The notes beneath the pieces were generated by a model, which had not been told where the DNA came from, did not search any database, and was given only the letters and a program-made list of their open reading frames with translations. From Pseudomonadota bacterium (GTDB lineage: Bacteria > Pseudomonadota > Alphaproteobacteria > UBA828), in contig JAQBTG010000019.1 of NCBI GenBank assembly GCA_027624955.1, positions 1 through 62,612 of the forward strand: a stretch of 62,612 bases of DNA, read 5' to 3'. The translations under genes were made by a program, and so were the position numbers. How positions within the stretch are numbered: the first letter of the stretch is position 1; every line of letters starts with the position of its first letter. Positions 8,718 to 19,371 of the stretch are shown piece after piece.

Positions 8718-10211
8718 ATGAACCTAGCCGAATTTATTGACCAGCACGCGCTTGAGCGGCCCGACCATCCCGCCATCGAAGACGGTGGGCTCATCGTCTC
8801 TTATTCTGAACTGCGCGAACGCGTAGCGACGGCGGCGGCTAATCTTCATTTGGCGGGCATCCGGCCGGGCGATGTCGTGGCGGTTATGCTGCCCGATTCC
8901 GTTAATCATATTGCTGTGCTTTATGCGCTAGCCAGACTGGGCGCGATAAATTTTGCCCTCGACCCTACGCTGCCGAAGCTGGAACGCGAACGATCAGCCC
9001 AGGGTTTGGCGCTCAAAGCCATGGTCTCGTATCCTGGCGCAATCCTTCCTGACGGCGTCAATTATCTGAACGTGCTTGAGATGTGCGGACGGAGCGCCGC
9101 CAATGCGCCGCTCGAGGCCCCGCCAAGAGCGGAATTTGACGAAAATTGGATAGCGATGATCGTCACTTCGACTGGCACCACAGGATCTCAAAAACGGATT
9201 CCCTTGAGGTATTCGCAAATCCTGTATTGGAATTCGTTGTACATAAAATACACAGGTTTGACGGTGTCTGACCGCTATCTATCTGTCGTTCACCTTGCCT
9301 TTGTCGCCGGCATTTGGCGATGCATCAAAATGCTTCATCTGGGAGCAACGGTTGTCATCAATCATGCTTCCACGATCGATACGTTATTCGATTACGCAGC
9401 CAAGAATAGAATCAACTGCACGTTTCTTACTCCCAGCCATTTGAGGTATTTGTTGGAATTCACCACAGGTGACAAGCCAATGATGCCGGCTTTGAAGCTA
9501 CTGGTCGCGACCTCTCGACTGTCTCCTGCGGAGCGAAGACTCGTTCGCCGGCGGCTGACGCCCAACCTCATTGAAACCTACGGCATCAACGAAGCAGGCC
9601 TTGTCGCGGTCGCCACGCCGGAAGATCAGGATGCCCATCCGGAATCCGTCGGCAGATTAATCGAAGAAGTAGAAGCGGAGGTCGTGGACGATTAAGGCCG
9701 ATCGCTGCAACATGGGCACGTCGGGAACATTCGCCTTAAAGGGCGAGGCGTCGTCGATTCTTACTATGACAACCCGCAGGCTACAGCGCTCGCGTATCGG
9801 GACGGGTGGTTTTACCCCGGCGATCTGGCAGCCATCAACGAAGATGGGTTTGTACTTCTCAAAGGCCGCTCAGATGACGTTATCAACAACGAGGGCGCAA
9901 AATTTTACCCGATCGAGCTTGAGAATGTGTTGCTCTCCCATTCTGATGTGATCGAGGCTGCCGTACTCGACTGGCCGCATAAAAGCCAAGGCGAAGTTGC
10001 GGTTGCGTTTGTCGTACGTCGTTCGGAATCACTTGATGACGAGGCGATAATCGATTTTTGCCGCGAGAAAATCGCCGCCCATAAGCTGCCGCGCATTATT
10101 GAATATTTGACTGAATTGCCTAAAAATCCGATGGGTAAGGTGGTTAAAATCCGCTTGCGGGAGCTGTTGAACGAGCGCCTGAGAAACGGCGAGGCGGTCA
10201 GAAAAACGTGA
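8718..10211 (+). pseudogene. AMP-dependent acyl-CoA synthetase, interrupted by an in-frame TAA
   Basis: A near-complete ANL-superfamily ligase (about 497 codons) that would activate a carboxylic acid to an acyl-adenylate and then a thioester. Motif A3 reads TSTGTTGSQKR (about residue 152), A8 YRDGWFYPGDLA, and the A10 lysine lies in PKNPMGKVVK near the end. The only lesion is TAA at 9693-9695. The frame continues unbroken on both sides, and alignment with the next gene puts the stop opposite Val in VDDVGTRL. The start MNLAEFIDQHAL matches MNLSDILDHHAL of the neighbour. It is therefore one arm of a tandem duplication, inactivated by a single codon or suffering a sequencing error. The block is more AT-rich than its surroundings. 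Confidence 0.85.
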
Positions 10212-10254
10212 TAATGCGTGCGCGAGCCAGGGCCGCTTGCAGGCCCAGTCGAAC

Positions 10255-11772
10255 ATGAATCTGTCCGATATTCTTGATCATCACGCCCTTGCGCGGCCCG
10301 ACCATCCTGCTATTGAGGACGGCGCCCGGCTCATTACATACGGCGAACTGGCGAGATTGGTGCGCGAAAGAGCGGCAAGCCTGCATGCGGTCGGAATTCG
10401 TCACGGCGATACCGTCGCTCTGATGTTGCCAGATTCCGCCGATCATTTGATTACGCTTTATGCGTTGGCGCGGGTGGGCGCGATCATCTTCTCTCTTTCC
10501 GATTCCGGTTCGCGGCGCGATGTCGAGGAAAGCCTGGCCGGTGTATCAGTGGATGCTGTGATTGCGCCACGAGCAAAAATATCCGCGACTGCGATCGGCG
10601 CGGAGAGTGGTGAGGGGCCGCGGCCTTTTGGCAAAGATCTGCTGAATATAGCAGCCGAAGACCTGCTCCGCACGGGAGCACCGCCGGTGGATGCGCCCGA
10701 CATCGGTGATGATGCGCCGATCCTCCTCGTACAATCGTCAGGCACGACCGGCACGCCTAAAACATTTTTGTGCAGTCATGCCGAGATGGCGGAATTGTTG
10801 AGGCGTTACGCAATCGTGCAAGAGTGGAGCGCAGAGGACCGCTGCCTATCGCTGAATCACCTGTCCTTCAATATCGGGCGGAACGTATGCATGGGCATGT
10901 TGCGGGTTGGCGCCACAGTTATTGCCGATCATGCAAACTCGGTCGAAGAACTCGCGCTTTTTATCCAGGAAAAGCACGTCAGCTATGTGAAGCTCACGCC
11001 GGCGCATACCAAAGTATTGTTAAATTTCAATAGCGATAGGGAACCGTTGTTTCCAGATGTGCGCGCAATGGTCGTCGGCAGCTCGCCACTCAAATGGGAA
11101 GACCGTCAATCGGCGCGGCGAAAGTTAACTGATAATTTTTACGAACAACTTGGCGCCAACGAGGCTGGCTTGTTGGTGATGGCAACGCCCGCCGATCAGG
11201 ATGCTCGCCCCGAGGCATTGGGCCGCGTCGTGCAGGGGGTGGAGGCAGAAATTGTCGATGACGTTGGAACGCGCTTAGCGCCCGGAGAAATCGGTCAGGT
11301 GCGCTACCGCGGCGCTGGAATTGCCAGTCGTTACATTGACAATCCGGAGGCCAGTGCTCGCGCATTTCGCGACGGCTGGTTTTATCCCGGTGACCTCGCG
11401 TCAATCGATGCGAAGGGGTATCTATACCACAAGGGCCGAGCCGACGACGTGATCAATAACCAGGGCGCAAAGTTTTATCCGATTGAGCTTGAGAATGTAC
11501 TTTTGTCCCATCCTGAAGTGGTCGAAGCCGCCGTGCTTGGCTGGCCGCACAAAGTTCTCGGCCAAGTGGCCGCGGCATTTGTCGTGCGCAATTCACAGTC
11601 AACCAATGACAAGGATTTGATTGCTTATTGCCAGGACCATATCGCGGTCCACAAACGGCCCGCGATGATTATTCATTTGTCCGAATTACCAAAGAATGCG
11701 ATGGGAAAAGTGATCAAGAATACCTTGCGAGATCAGTTGAAAACCAAACTTCAAAACCGCAAGCTGAATTAG
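10255..11772 (+). CDS. AMP-dependent acyl-CoA synthetase/ligase
   Basis: An intact 505-residue ANL adenylate-forming enzyme. It contains A3 SSGTTGTPKTF (about 165), the aromatic-acyl pocket region NHLSFNIGRN, A5 YEQLGANEAG, A7/A8 FRDGWFYPGDLA, the hinge KGRADDVIN and the C-terminal catalytic lysine in PKNAMGKVIK. Expected reaction: ATP-dependent activation of a carboxylate, then transfer to CoA or a carrier. Substrate is unknown; the family includes 4-coumarate, benzoate and medium-chain fatty acid ligases. An in-frame TTG at 10237 would add six residues, but the ATG at 10255 matches the paralogue immediately upstream, 43 bases away. No carrier protein, thioesterase or synthase is beside it. 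Confidence 0.88.
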   Translation: MNLSDILDHHALARPDHPAIEDGARLITYGELARLVRERAASLHAVGIRHGDTVALMLPDSADHLITLYALARVGAIIFSLSDSGSRRDVEESLAGVSVDAVIAPRAKISATAIGAESGEGPRPFGKDLLNIAAEDLLRTGAPPVDAPDIGDDAPILLVQSSGTTGTPKTFLCSHAEMAELLRRYAIVQEWSAEDRCLSLNHLSFNIGRNVCMGMLRVGATVIADHANSVEELALFIQEKHVSYVKLTPAHTKVLLNFNSDREPLFPDVRAMVVGSSPLKWEDRQSARRKLTDNFYEQLGANEAGLLVMATPADQDARPEALGRVVQGVEAEIVDDVGTRLAPGEIGQVRYRGAGIASRYIDNPEASARAFRDGWFYPGDLASIDAKGYLYHKGRADDVINNQGAKFYPIELENVLLSHPEVVEAAVLGWPHKVLGQVAAAFVVRNSQSTNDKDLIAYCQDHIAVHKRPAMIIHLSELPKNAMGKVIKNTLRDQLKTKLQNRKLN

Positions 11773-11876
11773 CGTAAGCAACGCCAAGAAAGCCGACGGC
11801 AATAATAAATGATCCGGCTCAGCCGAACAGTGCGAGTCCGGGTGCGGCGTCGCAGGCCCGCAAGAGCAACTTCAGT

Positions 11877-13244
11877 GTGCGTGGCGGAGACGTTCTTCCC
11901 AAGATTGCGGGAATGGCGTGGCCGGCATTTCCCGACCAACGGACGGCTTTTGTCCTTAGCCTATTGTATCAGATGGAACGCAGCGAGCATTGGCCGGCGG
12001 AGCGCATTCGGCGTTACCAGTTCCGCCAAATGACGCTGTTGTTGCGCCATGCCGGGCGTCACGTGCCGTTTTACCGCGAGCGCTTCAAACAAATCGGCCT
12101 CGATGTGGATGCGCCGCTCACGCCGGAAAATTGGCGGCAAATTCCGCTGCTCACGCGGGCCGACGTCCAAGAAAATTTCACCGCTTTGCAATCCGAAGCG
12201 GTGCCCAAAGCGCATGGTCGGGTGAGCGAGGTGTTTTCTTCCGGTTCCACTGGAACGCCGGTAAGGGTCCAAAAAACTAGGCTGGTGCAGCTCTTTTGGC
12301 TGGCCTTCGCCGCGCGCTTTCATCTGTGGAACGGCGACGATATGAGCGTCACATACGGCGCCATTAAAACGCAAAAGAACGCCGATACCGCGACGTATCC
12401 GGAAGGCGTTCGCGCGCGCGGATGGGGCGCTGGATTTCCTTTTGCCACCGGCCCGGCCGTAATCCTAAATCTCAATTCCAAAACGCATGAGCAGGCCGAA
12501 TGGCTCAGCCGCACCAAACCCGATTATCTGCTGAGCTATCCGTCGATTTTGGAAGCTCTGGCCAAGCATTGCCTGCATGAAGGGATCGAATTGCCGTCGA
12601 TCAAACGGGTGCACACGATGTCGGAGGTTCTCCGCCCCGAAGTGCGACGCGTCTGCCGCGAAGCCTGGGACGCACCCGTCTACGACACATACAGTACTGA
12701 GGAAACCGGCTATATCGCTCTTCAGTGTCCGAAGTCGGAGCAATTATTGGTTCAGCCAGAGGGTGCCTACGTCGAGTTTTTGGACACGGCGGGGCGGGAC
12801 TGCAGCGCCGGTGAGGTCGGCAATGTGATCGTCACGCCAATGCATAATTTTGCCATGCCTCTGATCCGCTATGAGGTTGGGGATTTCGCCGAAGTGGGCG
12901 GCAAGGCTGCCTGCGGACGGCAGTATCAAGTTATCAATCGGGTGCTCGGACGCACGCGCAATATGGTACGCCTGCCCAACGGACAAACCCATTACCCGGA
13001 TTATCAAGACATTCTCGATGGTTTCGATCACGTGGTGCAGTTTCAAATCGTGCGCCGCGCGGAGAAAAAGCTGGAGATGAAGATGGTGGTGCGCCGCGCG
13101 CTCACCAGCGACGAGGAGCAAAGGCTTGTGGTTTGGCTGCACGAGCGCTTCCAATATCCGTTTGAAATCACCTTTACCTATCACGACGAAATTCCGCGGG
13201 CGCCGAGCGGTAAGTTCCTCGACTATGTTTCAGAAGTGGATTGA
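11877..13244 (+). CDS. Phenylacetate-CoA ligase-like (PaaK/CapK family) adenylate-forming enzyme
   Basis: About 455 residues. The PaaK-type layout is visible: an N-terminal helical segment with LLRHAGRHVPFYRERF (about 55-70), the ATP motif SSGSTGTPVRVQKT (about 122), the YDTYSTEETG acid-binding segment (about 265) and a C-terminal PSGKFLD lysine motif. Members activate aryl acids or, in CapK-type relatives, act in polysaccharide biosynthesis. A GTG start at 11877 is taken; ATG 11913 (MAWPAFPDQ) is an alternative with a closer purine run. It is the third adenylate-forming gene in a row on this strand, so it may share a pathway with the two ligases upstream. Confidence 0.75.
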   Translation: MRGGDVLPKIAGMAWPAFPDQRTAFVLSLLYQMERSEHWPAERIRRYQFRQMTLLLRHAGRHVPFYRERFKQIGLDVDAPLTPENWRQIPLLTRADVQENFTALQSEAVPKAHGRVSEVFSSGSTGTPVRVQKTRLVQLFWLAFAARFHLWNGDDMSVTYGAIKTQKNADTATYPEGVRARGWGAGFPFATGPAVILNLNSKTHEQAEWLSRTKPDYLLSYPSILEALAKHCLHEGIELPSIKRVHTMSEVLRPEVRRVCREAWDAPVYDTYSTEETGYIALQCPKSEQLLVQPEGAYVEFLDTAGRDCSAGEVGNVIVTPMHNFAMPLIRYEVGDFAEVGGKAACGRQYQVINRVLGRTRNMVRLPNGQTHYPDYQDILDGFDHVVQFQIVRRAEKKLEMKMVVRRALTSDEEQRLVVWLHERFQYPFEITFTYHDEIPRAPSGKFLDYVSEVD

Positions 13245-13347
13245 ACGCGGGTCGCGAAACTCAATGTCTTGTGGTTGAGTCTCGTTAAGCGCCAGCTGTA
13301 AGCAACATCTCTGTAGAGGTGCCGCTTATTTGTTGCGCCAAGCGCGC

Positions 13348-14061
13348 TTACCGCACAAGCGCGATAAAGTTTTCGTAGATACGCTTGGCCGTCGCGTTAA
13401 ATAGCGGCAGGTTGGTCGCGATGTCGGCATCGAGGCGCGCCAAAGCGCCGACGCCGAGAGCGCTTTCGAGAGATTGTTCATAGGCCGGTACGCCGGCCCA
13501 TTCCGTTACCGTCTCGGCCGTCAATTCGACATGGAACTGCAAGCCATAGGCATGCCTGCCGACGCGGATCGCCTGGGCCGGACAAAGGTCCGAAGTTGCC
13601 AAGATCTCGCTGCCTGTTGGCGCTGTCCCAATCTCGCATCCATGCCATTGCAAACAGGCGAGGCGCTCATCCAAACCGGCAAACAGTGGATCAGACCGGC
13701 CGGCAGAGGTGAGCGACACCTCCATCAACCCGACCTCCGGCACAGCCATGCGCACGACTTCTCCGTCGAGCGCATCGGCCAACAATTGATGCCCGAGACA
13801 AACCCCTAGATATGGCATCGCGCGCTCGCGTACGGCTTCGTGGATAATCGTTTTTTCATCTCTGAGCCAAGGATGCTCGGCTTCGTCGAACACATCCATT
13901 GGGCCGCCCATTGAGATCAGCGCGTCATAGCCTTCAAGCGATGGCAGGCTTTCGCCAGTGTCCAGTTCCACCGCGTCCCACGCCACGCCGCCGGCACGCA
14001 TGTAATCGCGCCAGACACCCGGATGCTCCACCGCAATATGCTGCAAAACTAAAATTTTCAC
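13348..14061 (-). CDS. Class I glutamine amidotransferase (GMP synthase-like)
   Basis: 237 residues with the full class I GATase fold: SMGGPMDVFDE (oxyanion region), the nucleophile elbow YLGVCLGHQLLAD (Cys about residue 88) and the His of LQFHVELTAETV (about 175), with the Glu following. Such stand-alone proteins resemble the GuaA amidotransferase domain; characterised relatives include gamma-glutamyl hydrolases for polyamine or amino-acid conjugates. The substrate is not deducible. It is divergent from the PxpA-like gene across 107 bases, and convergent with the CapK-like gene. Confidence 0.82.
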   Translation of the reverse strand: MKILVLQHIAVEHPGVWRDYMRAGGVAWDAVELDTGESLPSLEGYDALISMGGPMDVFDEAEHPWLRDEKTIIHEAVRERAMPYLGVCLGHQLLADALDGEVVRMAVPEVGLMEVSLTSAGRSDPLFAGLDERLACLQWHGCEIGTAPTGSEILATSDLCPAQAIRVGRHAYGLQFHVELTAETVTEWAGVPAYEQSLESALGVGALARLDADIATNLPLFNATAKRIYENFIALVR

Positions 14062-14168
14062 CGTATTTTCCCTGTCCTGGTGCCGGTTGCCGGTGGGCCA
14101 GCTTGGCAGGCCTTGTGGTGACCCCTAGACTGTGGCCGAGGCCCCTGTATAGAGAGGAAATAGCGGCA

Positions 14169-14891
14169 ATGACCATCGATCTCAATTGCGATATGGGCGA
14201 AGCCTACGGAATCTATAAATGCGGCGATGACGCTGGCATCATGCCGCTGATTTCCGTCGCCAATGTTGCCTGCGGCTTTCACGCGTCCGACCCATCAGTG
14301 ATGCGCCAAACTGTGCGCTTGGCCAAGCAACACGGCGTGCGGGTCGGCGCCCATCCGTCCTATCCCGACCGTGACGGGTTTGGCCGTCGTCGGATGGAAA
14401 TGGAAGCGGAGGAACTTACCGCCTGCATCATTTATCAGGTCGGCGCGCTCAAGGGCTTTCTCGACGCAGAGGGCATGGCGCTCAACCATGTCAAACCGCA
14501 TGGCGCGCTCTATGGCGCGGCGTGGCGCGATGAAAAAGTCGCGCGCGCGATTGCCCGCGCCGCAAAAGCCTTCGCGGTGCCGCTTATGGCGATGTCGGGA
14601 ACCGGCATGGGCAACTGGTATCAAGATGAAGGAGTCGACGTGATTTGGGAGACCTATGTCGATCTCGACTACAACGACGACGGCGAGATCGTCATCACTC
14701 GCCAGCATAAGCCGGTCTCGGCAGAAGCGGCCGCGGCCCAGGCGCTACGCTCGGCACGCGACGGCCAAGTGCAAACGGTGAGCGGAAAATTGCTGGACGT
14801 GAAATGCGAAACGATTTGCGTCCATTCCGACACGCCGGGGGCGGTGGAAATCGCCCGGGCGGTCAAAGATGCGGTGGCGAGTATCGCGTAG
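14169..14891 (+). CDS. pxpA: LamB/YcsF family protein, 5-oxoprolinase subunit A
   Basis: A 240-residue cytoplasmic protein that starts MTIDLNCDMGEAYGIYKCGD. The family-specific motifs NVACGFHASDP (about 38) and NHVKPHGALYG (about 107) are present, and the length is normal. PxpA with PxpB and PxpC forms the ATP-dependent 5-oxoprolinase that opens pyroglutamate to glutamate. Neither PxpB nor PxpC is encoded nearby; the HyuB-like gene at 47.9 kb belongs to a different oxoprolinase family. The ATG at 14169 is preceded by AGAGAGGAAATAGCGGCA, a good ribosome site. Function as PxpA is inferred from family alone. Confidence 0.85.
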   Translation: MTIDLNCDMGEAYGIYKCGDDAGIMPLISVANVACGFHASDPSVMRQTVRLAKQHGVRVGAHPSYPDRDGFGRRRMEMEAEELTACIIYQVGALKGFLDAEGMALNHVKPHGALYGAAWRDEKVARAIARAAKAFAVPLMAMSGTGMGNWYQDEGVDVIWETYVDLDYNDDGEIVITRQHKPVSAEAAAAQALRSARDGQVQTVSGKLLDVKCETICVHSDTPGAVEIARAVKDAVASIA

Positions 14892-14929
14892 CGTATGATT
14901 GTGCCTGTTTGTGCGGATCGGCCTCTTCG

Positions 14930-17900
14930 ATGAGCTCTCTGAAACGGCCCGATGACGGCCGCGCCATCGCGCCTCAGAAGCGGATGAAGGACGATGTCTG
15001 CCTGCTTCAGCACAAGCCCGCTACGAGTGCTGCCCCGAGTGCCGAAAATGCCCCATTTGAGATCGGCGACAGCCACTTTCGCGCGGCGTTCGAGAGTGCC
15101 GGCGTGGGGATCGTGTTGGCCGATTTCGACGGCCGAATTCTGCAGGCCAATCGGGCGCTCTGCATGATGCTGGGATATGAACCTGGTGAACTCAACGGCA
15201 AAAATTTTGCTGAGTTAACCCGTTCCGAGGATGTCGCTTCGGGGCAAGAATACCGGCTCCCGGCGATCGCCCGAGAGGAGCCTTATCATCGGCTCGAGAA
15301 ACGCTATTTGACGAAGGACGGTGGAGCGATCTCGGCCGAAGTTACATCGACGCCAAACTTCGGCCTGGACGGCGAGTTTTTGTATATGACGGTGGTGATC
15401 GAGGACATTACCGCGCGCCGTGAGGCGGAGGCAGCGCTGCAAAGAAGCGAGGCCCGGCTGGCGGAGGCGCAACTCGTCACCAATACCGGCTCTTGGGAGC
15501 GCGATCTCGCGACGGATGAGGAATTTTGGTCGGCGCAGCAATATCGTATTTTTGGCTACGACAACCGCGCGTTAGAGGTCACGAACCGGAGATTTCTGGA
15601 ATTTGTTCATCCCGAAGACGTCGCACGTGTACAGGCGGAAAATGACCGCCTGGCGGCCGCCGGCGGCAACTATGATTTGATCTTCCGCATCATTAGGAAG
15701 GATGGCGTTGAACGCATCGTGCGCTCGCGCGGCGCGATGTTGAAAAATGCTGAGGGGCGACATGGGCGCACCGTCGGCACACTGACAGATATCACCGATT
15801 TTCACGTCGCTGAGCAGGCGTTGGCCGATAGCGAAGGGCGCTTCGGCGCAATCTTCGAGGAGGCGCCAAGCGGCATTATCATTTCGGGCCGTGATGGTGT
15901 GTTCCAACAATGCAATCCGGCGATTGGCCGGTTGCTTGGCTATAGCGTCGACGAACTTGTTGGCAAGCATTTCTCCGAAATCACCCACCCCGACGATCGC
16001 GCTGATAACATTCATTTGGCGGATCGACTGATAATCGGAGAAATCAGCAACTTCGACATGGAGAAGCGTTTTCTGCGCAAAGATGGCAGTGTTCTCTGGG
16101 CGCATCTTTCCGTCTCGATAACCCGCGATATTTCCGGCAGGCCGCATAGCCGCATCGCCATCGTTGAGGATATTTCCGCCCGCAAAGCGGCTCTGGCCGC
16201 ATTGGAAGAGAGCCAGGCCCGGCTGCTCGAATCTCAACATGTCGCGAATGTCGGCAATTGGGTAATTTACTATAGCGGAACCGAGCAAGCGCTGGTGCAT
16301 TGGTCAGCCAGCCAGTGCCAGATATACGGGCTCGTGGAAGGCGCCCATCCGATCAATTTTGAGGAATATCTCGGTTTTGTTCACCCGGAGTCGCGATGCC
16401 GTGAGTGCCGCCTGGGCGGCGGCTTCACGATCCGGCGGGACCTACGTAATGGATCACCGCATTGTCCGGTCCGACGGCATAATTCGTCACATTTCGACGC
16501 ATGCCCGGTTTACCGATGAAGATCAGGAAATGGGCAAGCGCTGTGTCGGCGCGTCCATAGACATCACGGCGGACAAGCAGGCCGAAGCGGCGCTGCGCGA
16601 TAGCGAGGCGCGCCTCGAGGAAGCGCAGCGCATCGCCCATATTGGTAATTGGGAAAATGACGAGATCGCCAAAACCCGCCATTGGTCAAACGAGTGCTAT
16701 CGGATATTCGGGCGGGATAAAGAGTCTTTTGACCCCAGCGCCGAAGGATTTTTAGATTGCATTCATCCAGATGACTTCGAGCGCTTTATGCGCAATATGG
16801 TGAATCATGCCGTGCCGCGCGAGCCTCACACCCATGAATATAGAATCGTCCGCTCCAACGGCGATGTACGCACACTTCGGGAGCATTCGGTTTTCGAATA
16901 TGAGGCGACGGGGAAGTTGATCCGCCGCGTTGGAACGGTGCAGGACATAACCGAACTGAAGCAGGCGGAAGAACAACTGCACCAAGCGCAAAAGATGGAG
17001 GCAGTGGGTCAGTTAACCGGCGGCATTGCGCATGATTTCAACAATCTTCTAGCGATCATGATGGGCAATCTGGAATTGGTGCGCGATACGGTTGCTGGCG
17101 ACGAGCGCGCGGAAGACCTCATTGAACGTGGTGTGCGCGCGGCCGAACGCGGCGCCGCCCTGACCCATCGATTGCTCGCCTTTTCCCGCCGGCAGAGGCT
17201 GCAACCCTCGCTGATAGACGTGAATGAATTGGTGGCAGACTTGATCGATATGCTGCGGCGAACTCTAAGTGAAACGATTGAGGTAAATATCGGGGCGGCC
17301 GAAAACCTGTGGCTGTGTGAGGTCGATCGGCCGCAATTAGAAAATTCTCTGCTTAATCTGGCGATCAACGCGCGCGACGCCATGGACGATGGCGGGGCCC
17401 TGTTTATCGAGACCGCCAATTGTGAGCTTGATGCAGAATTTGCTGCTGCGCGGTCGGAAGTCACGCCAGGGCAATACGTGCTGTTGTCAGTCAGCGATGA
17501 TGGCACCGGCATTCCGGGCGAAGCGCTGGAACATGTTTTCGAGCCTTTCTTCACGACCAAGGAAGTGGGCAAAGGCTCAGGGCTCGGTTTGAGCATGATC
17601 TATGGTTTTGTCAAACAGTCGGGCGGCCACGTGGAAATTGAAAGTACTCCCGGCGATGGCACAAGGATTAAGATTTTCTTGCCGCGCGCGATGGCGCTCG
17701 CTGAGAGCGGCGACGACCAGGCCGCCGCGGCGATCCGTACCGCGAAAGGCGAGCGCGTACTCCTCGTCGAAGATGATGCGGACGTCCGCGACCTGGCGAT
17801 CGAACTGCTCAAGGATATGGGATATCATGTGGCCGCGGCGAGAACGGCGGAAACGGCCTTGGCGCGGCTGGAGAAAGACAGTGAGTTCGACCTCTTGTTG

Positions 17901-18131
17901 ACTGATATCGTCCTGCCGGGCGGCATGAATGGTGTGGAAATGTCGCTGCTGATGCTCGATCGAGTTCCCCACTTGAAGGTCGTGTATATGACTGGCTATG
18001 CTGACGATGCGGTGCAACATCAAGCCTTGCCGGACGAAGGTTCGATCTATCTGGCCAAACCTTTTCGAAGAGCAGAACTTTCGGCGGCGCTTGAGAAAGC
18101 TCTGCGAGACGGCGTAGCGGAGTGGCCTTAG
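14930..18131 (+). pseudogene. Multi-PAS hybrid histidine kinase, frameshifted
   Basis: About 1,066 codons encoding four PAS/PAC units (about residues 45-165, 180-295, 305-425 and 430 onwards, continuing after the shift), a further PAS repeat, a HisKA domain with H-box GGIAHDFNNLLAIMM (intact His), an HATPase domain with N-box NLAINARDAMDD and G-boxes SDDGTGIP and KGSGLGLSMIYGF, and a C-terminal receiver domain (EDDADVRD, LLTDIVLPGGMNG, LAKPFR). Sense changes frame between about 16385 and 16400: HPESR in one frame continues as RDAVSAAW in the next. The total length is one base over a multiple of three, consistent with a single extra base. This is a soluble sensor kinase with a receiver. Whether it is broken in the cell or in the assembly cannot be told. 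The ATG at 14930 lacks a good ribosome site. Confidence 0.8.
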
Positions 18132-18204
18132 GCCTGGTTTGCCGACAGGCGGGGCCGCCCGGCGCTTGAGAGCGCCAACAAAGTATGCAAATACTCCGCT
18201 CACC

Positions 18205-19365
18205 ATGGATGACACCGCAAGCAAAGCCCTCCTGCCGGAGGGTCTCCAGGACCTGTTGCCGCCCGATGCCGCGCGCGAAGCGGCGCTCAGCGCGCACTTG
18301 CTCGCCTGTTTTCATAGCCACGGCTATGAGCGCGTAAAGCCGCCCTTTATCGAATTTGAAGATAGCTTGTTGAGCGGCACCGGCGCTGGCCTGTCCGAGA
18401 GCAGTTTCCGCCTGATGGACCCGGTGTCGCGCCGCATGATGGCGCTCCGCAGCGACATGACGCCGCAAGTCGCGCGCATCGCGGGGACGCGCCTCGCGCG
18501 CGCGCCGCGGCCGCTTCGGCTCAGCTATAGCGGAGATATTTTGCGCGTGCTCGGTAGCGAATTACGGCCTGAACGCCAATTCGCCCAGGTCGGCTTTGAA
18601 TTGATCGGTGCGTCCTCGCTGCACGCCGATGCAGAAGTGATATTGCTTGCTGTTGAAGGACTGGCGGCGTTGGGCCTAAAGAATTTGACGGTAGACCTTT
18701 GTGCACCGACTTTGGTGACGGCGATCCTCAATGGATTGGACTTGCCGGCCGAATCCTACACGGCGCTGCGCGGTGCTCTTGATCGCAAGGATGACGCCGA
18801 CATTGCCAGGTTGGCTGGCAGCGCGGAACAGGTGCTGAAGGGCCTGCTCACGGCGACTGGAACCGCCCGCCCGGCGCTCGCTGCCTTATCGCGGCTTGAT
18901 CTCCCCGAGGGTGCTGAGAGCGCGGCTGGCGCCTTGCGTCGGGTCGCCGACCTCGTGCTTGCGGCGGCGCCCGATCTCAGCGTGACGATTGATCCAGTCG
19001 AGCGCCGCGGATTTGAATATCAGACCGGGGTGAGCTTCACCCTATTCGTCCAGGGTGTACGCGGAGAACTCGGTCGTGGTGGGCGCTATCCGCTGGCCAC
19101 AAACGGCGCGCCCGGCGAAGACGCGGCGGGCTGCACGCTCTACATGGATTCTGTGTTGCGCGCAGTGCCTCGTGGCGAAGCGCCGAAGCGCATCTTTCTT
19201 CCGTTCGGAACGACGCCCTCAGCGGCCGCCGAATTGCGCGCCGGTGGGTGGATTGCGGTTGCGGCGCTTTCGCCGTCGAGCGATGATAGCGCCGAAGCGC
19301 GCCGTCTCGGTTGCAGCCATCTTTACGCCAAAGGCGGCATCGCCAGCGCTCAGCTCGAGGAATAG
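18205..19365 (+). CDS. hisZ: ATP phosphoribosyltransferase regulatory subunit HisZ
   Basis: A 386-residue protein with a class II histidyl-tRNA synthetase-like core but no anticodon-binding domain, as expected for HisZ, which partners short-form HisG in the first step of histidine synthesis. Landmarks are LLPEGLQDLLPPDAA at the N-terminus, FEDSLLSGTGAGLSES, MALRSDMTPQVARI (about 85) and ERRGFEYQTGVSFTLF (about 270). The ATG at 18205 is preferred to one at 18139 because the extra residues are not family-like. It is followed by purA after 6 bases, an order common in alphaproteobacteria. Confidence 0.88.
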   Translation: MDDTASKALLPEGLQDLLPPDAAREAALSAHLLACFHSHGYERVKPPFIEFEDSLLSGTGAGLSESSFRLMDPVSRRMMALRSDMTPQVARIAGTRLARAPRPLRLSYSGDILRVLGSELRPERQFAQVGFELIGASSLHADAEVILLAVEGLAALGLKNLTVDLCAPTLVTAILNGLDLPAESYTALRGALDRKDDADIARLAGSAEQVLKGLLTATGTARPALAALSRLDLPEGAESAAGALRRVADLVLAAAPDLSVTIDPVERRGFEYQTGVSFTLFVQGVRGELGRGGRYPLATNGAPGEDAAGCTLYMDSVLRAVPRGEAPKRIFLPFGTTPSAAAELRAGGWIAVAALSPSSDDSAEARRLGCSHLYAKGGIASAQLEE

Positions 19366-19371
19366 GATCTT

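Noticed and set aside
16385-16400. Programmed frameshift in the PAS kinase
   Set aside because: No slippery heptamer or SD-like stimulator; ordinary mutation or sequence error is simpler.
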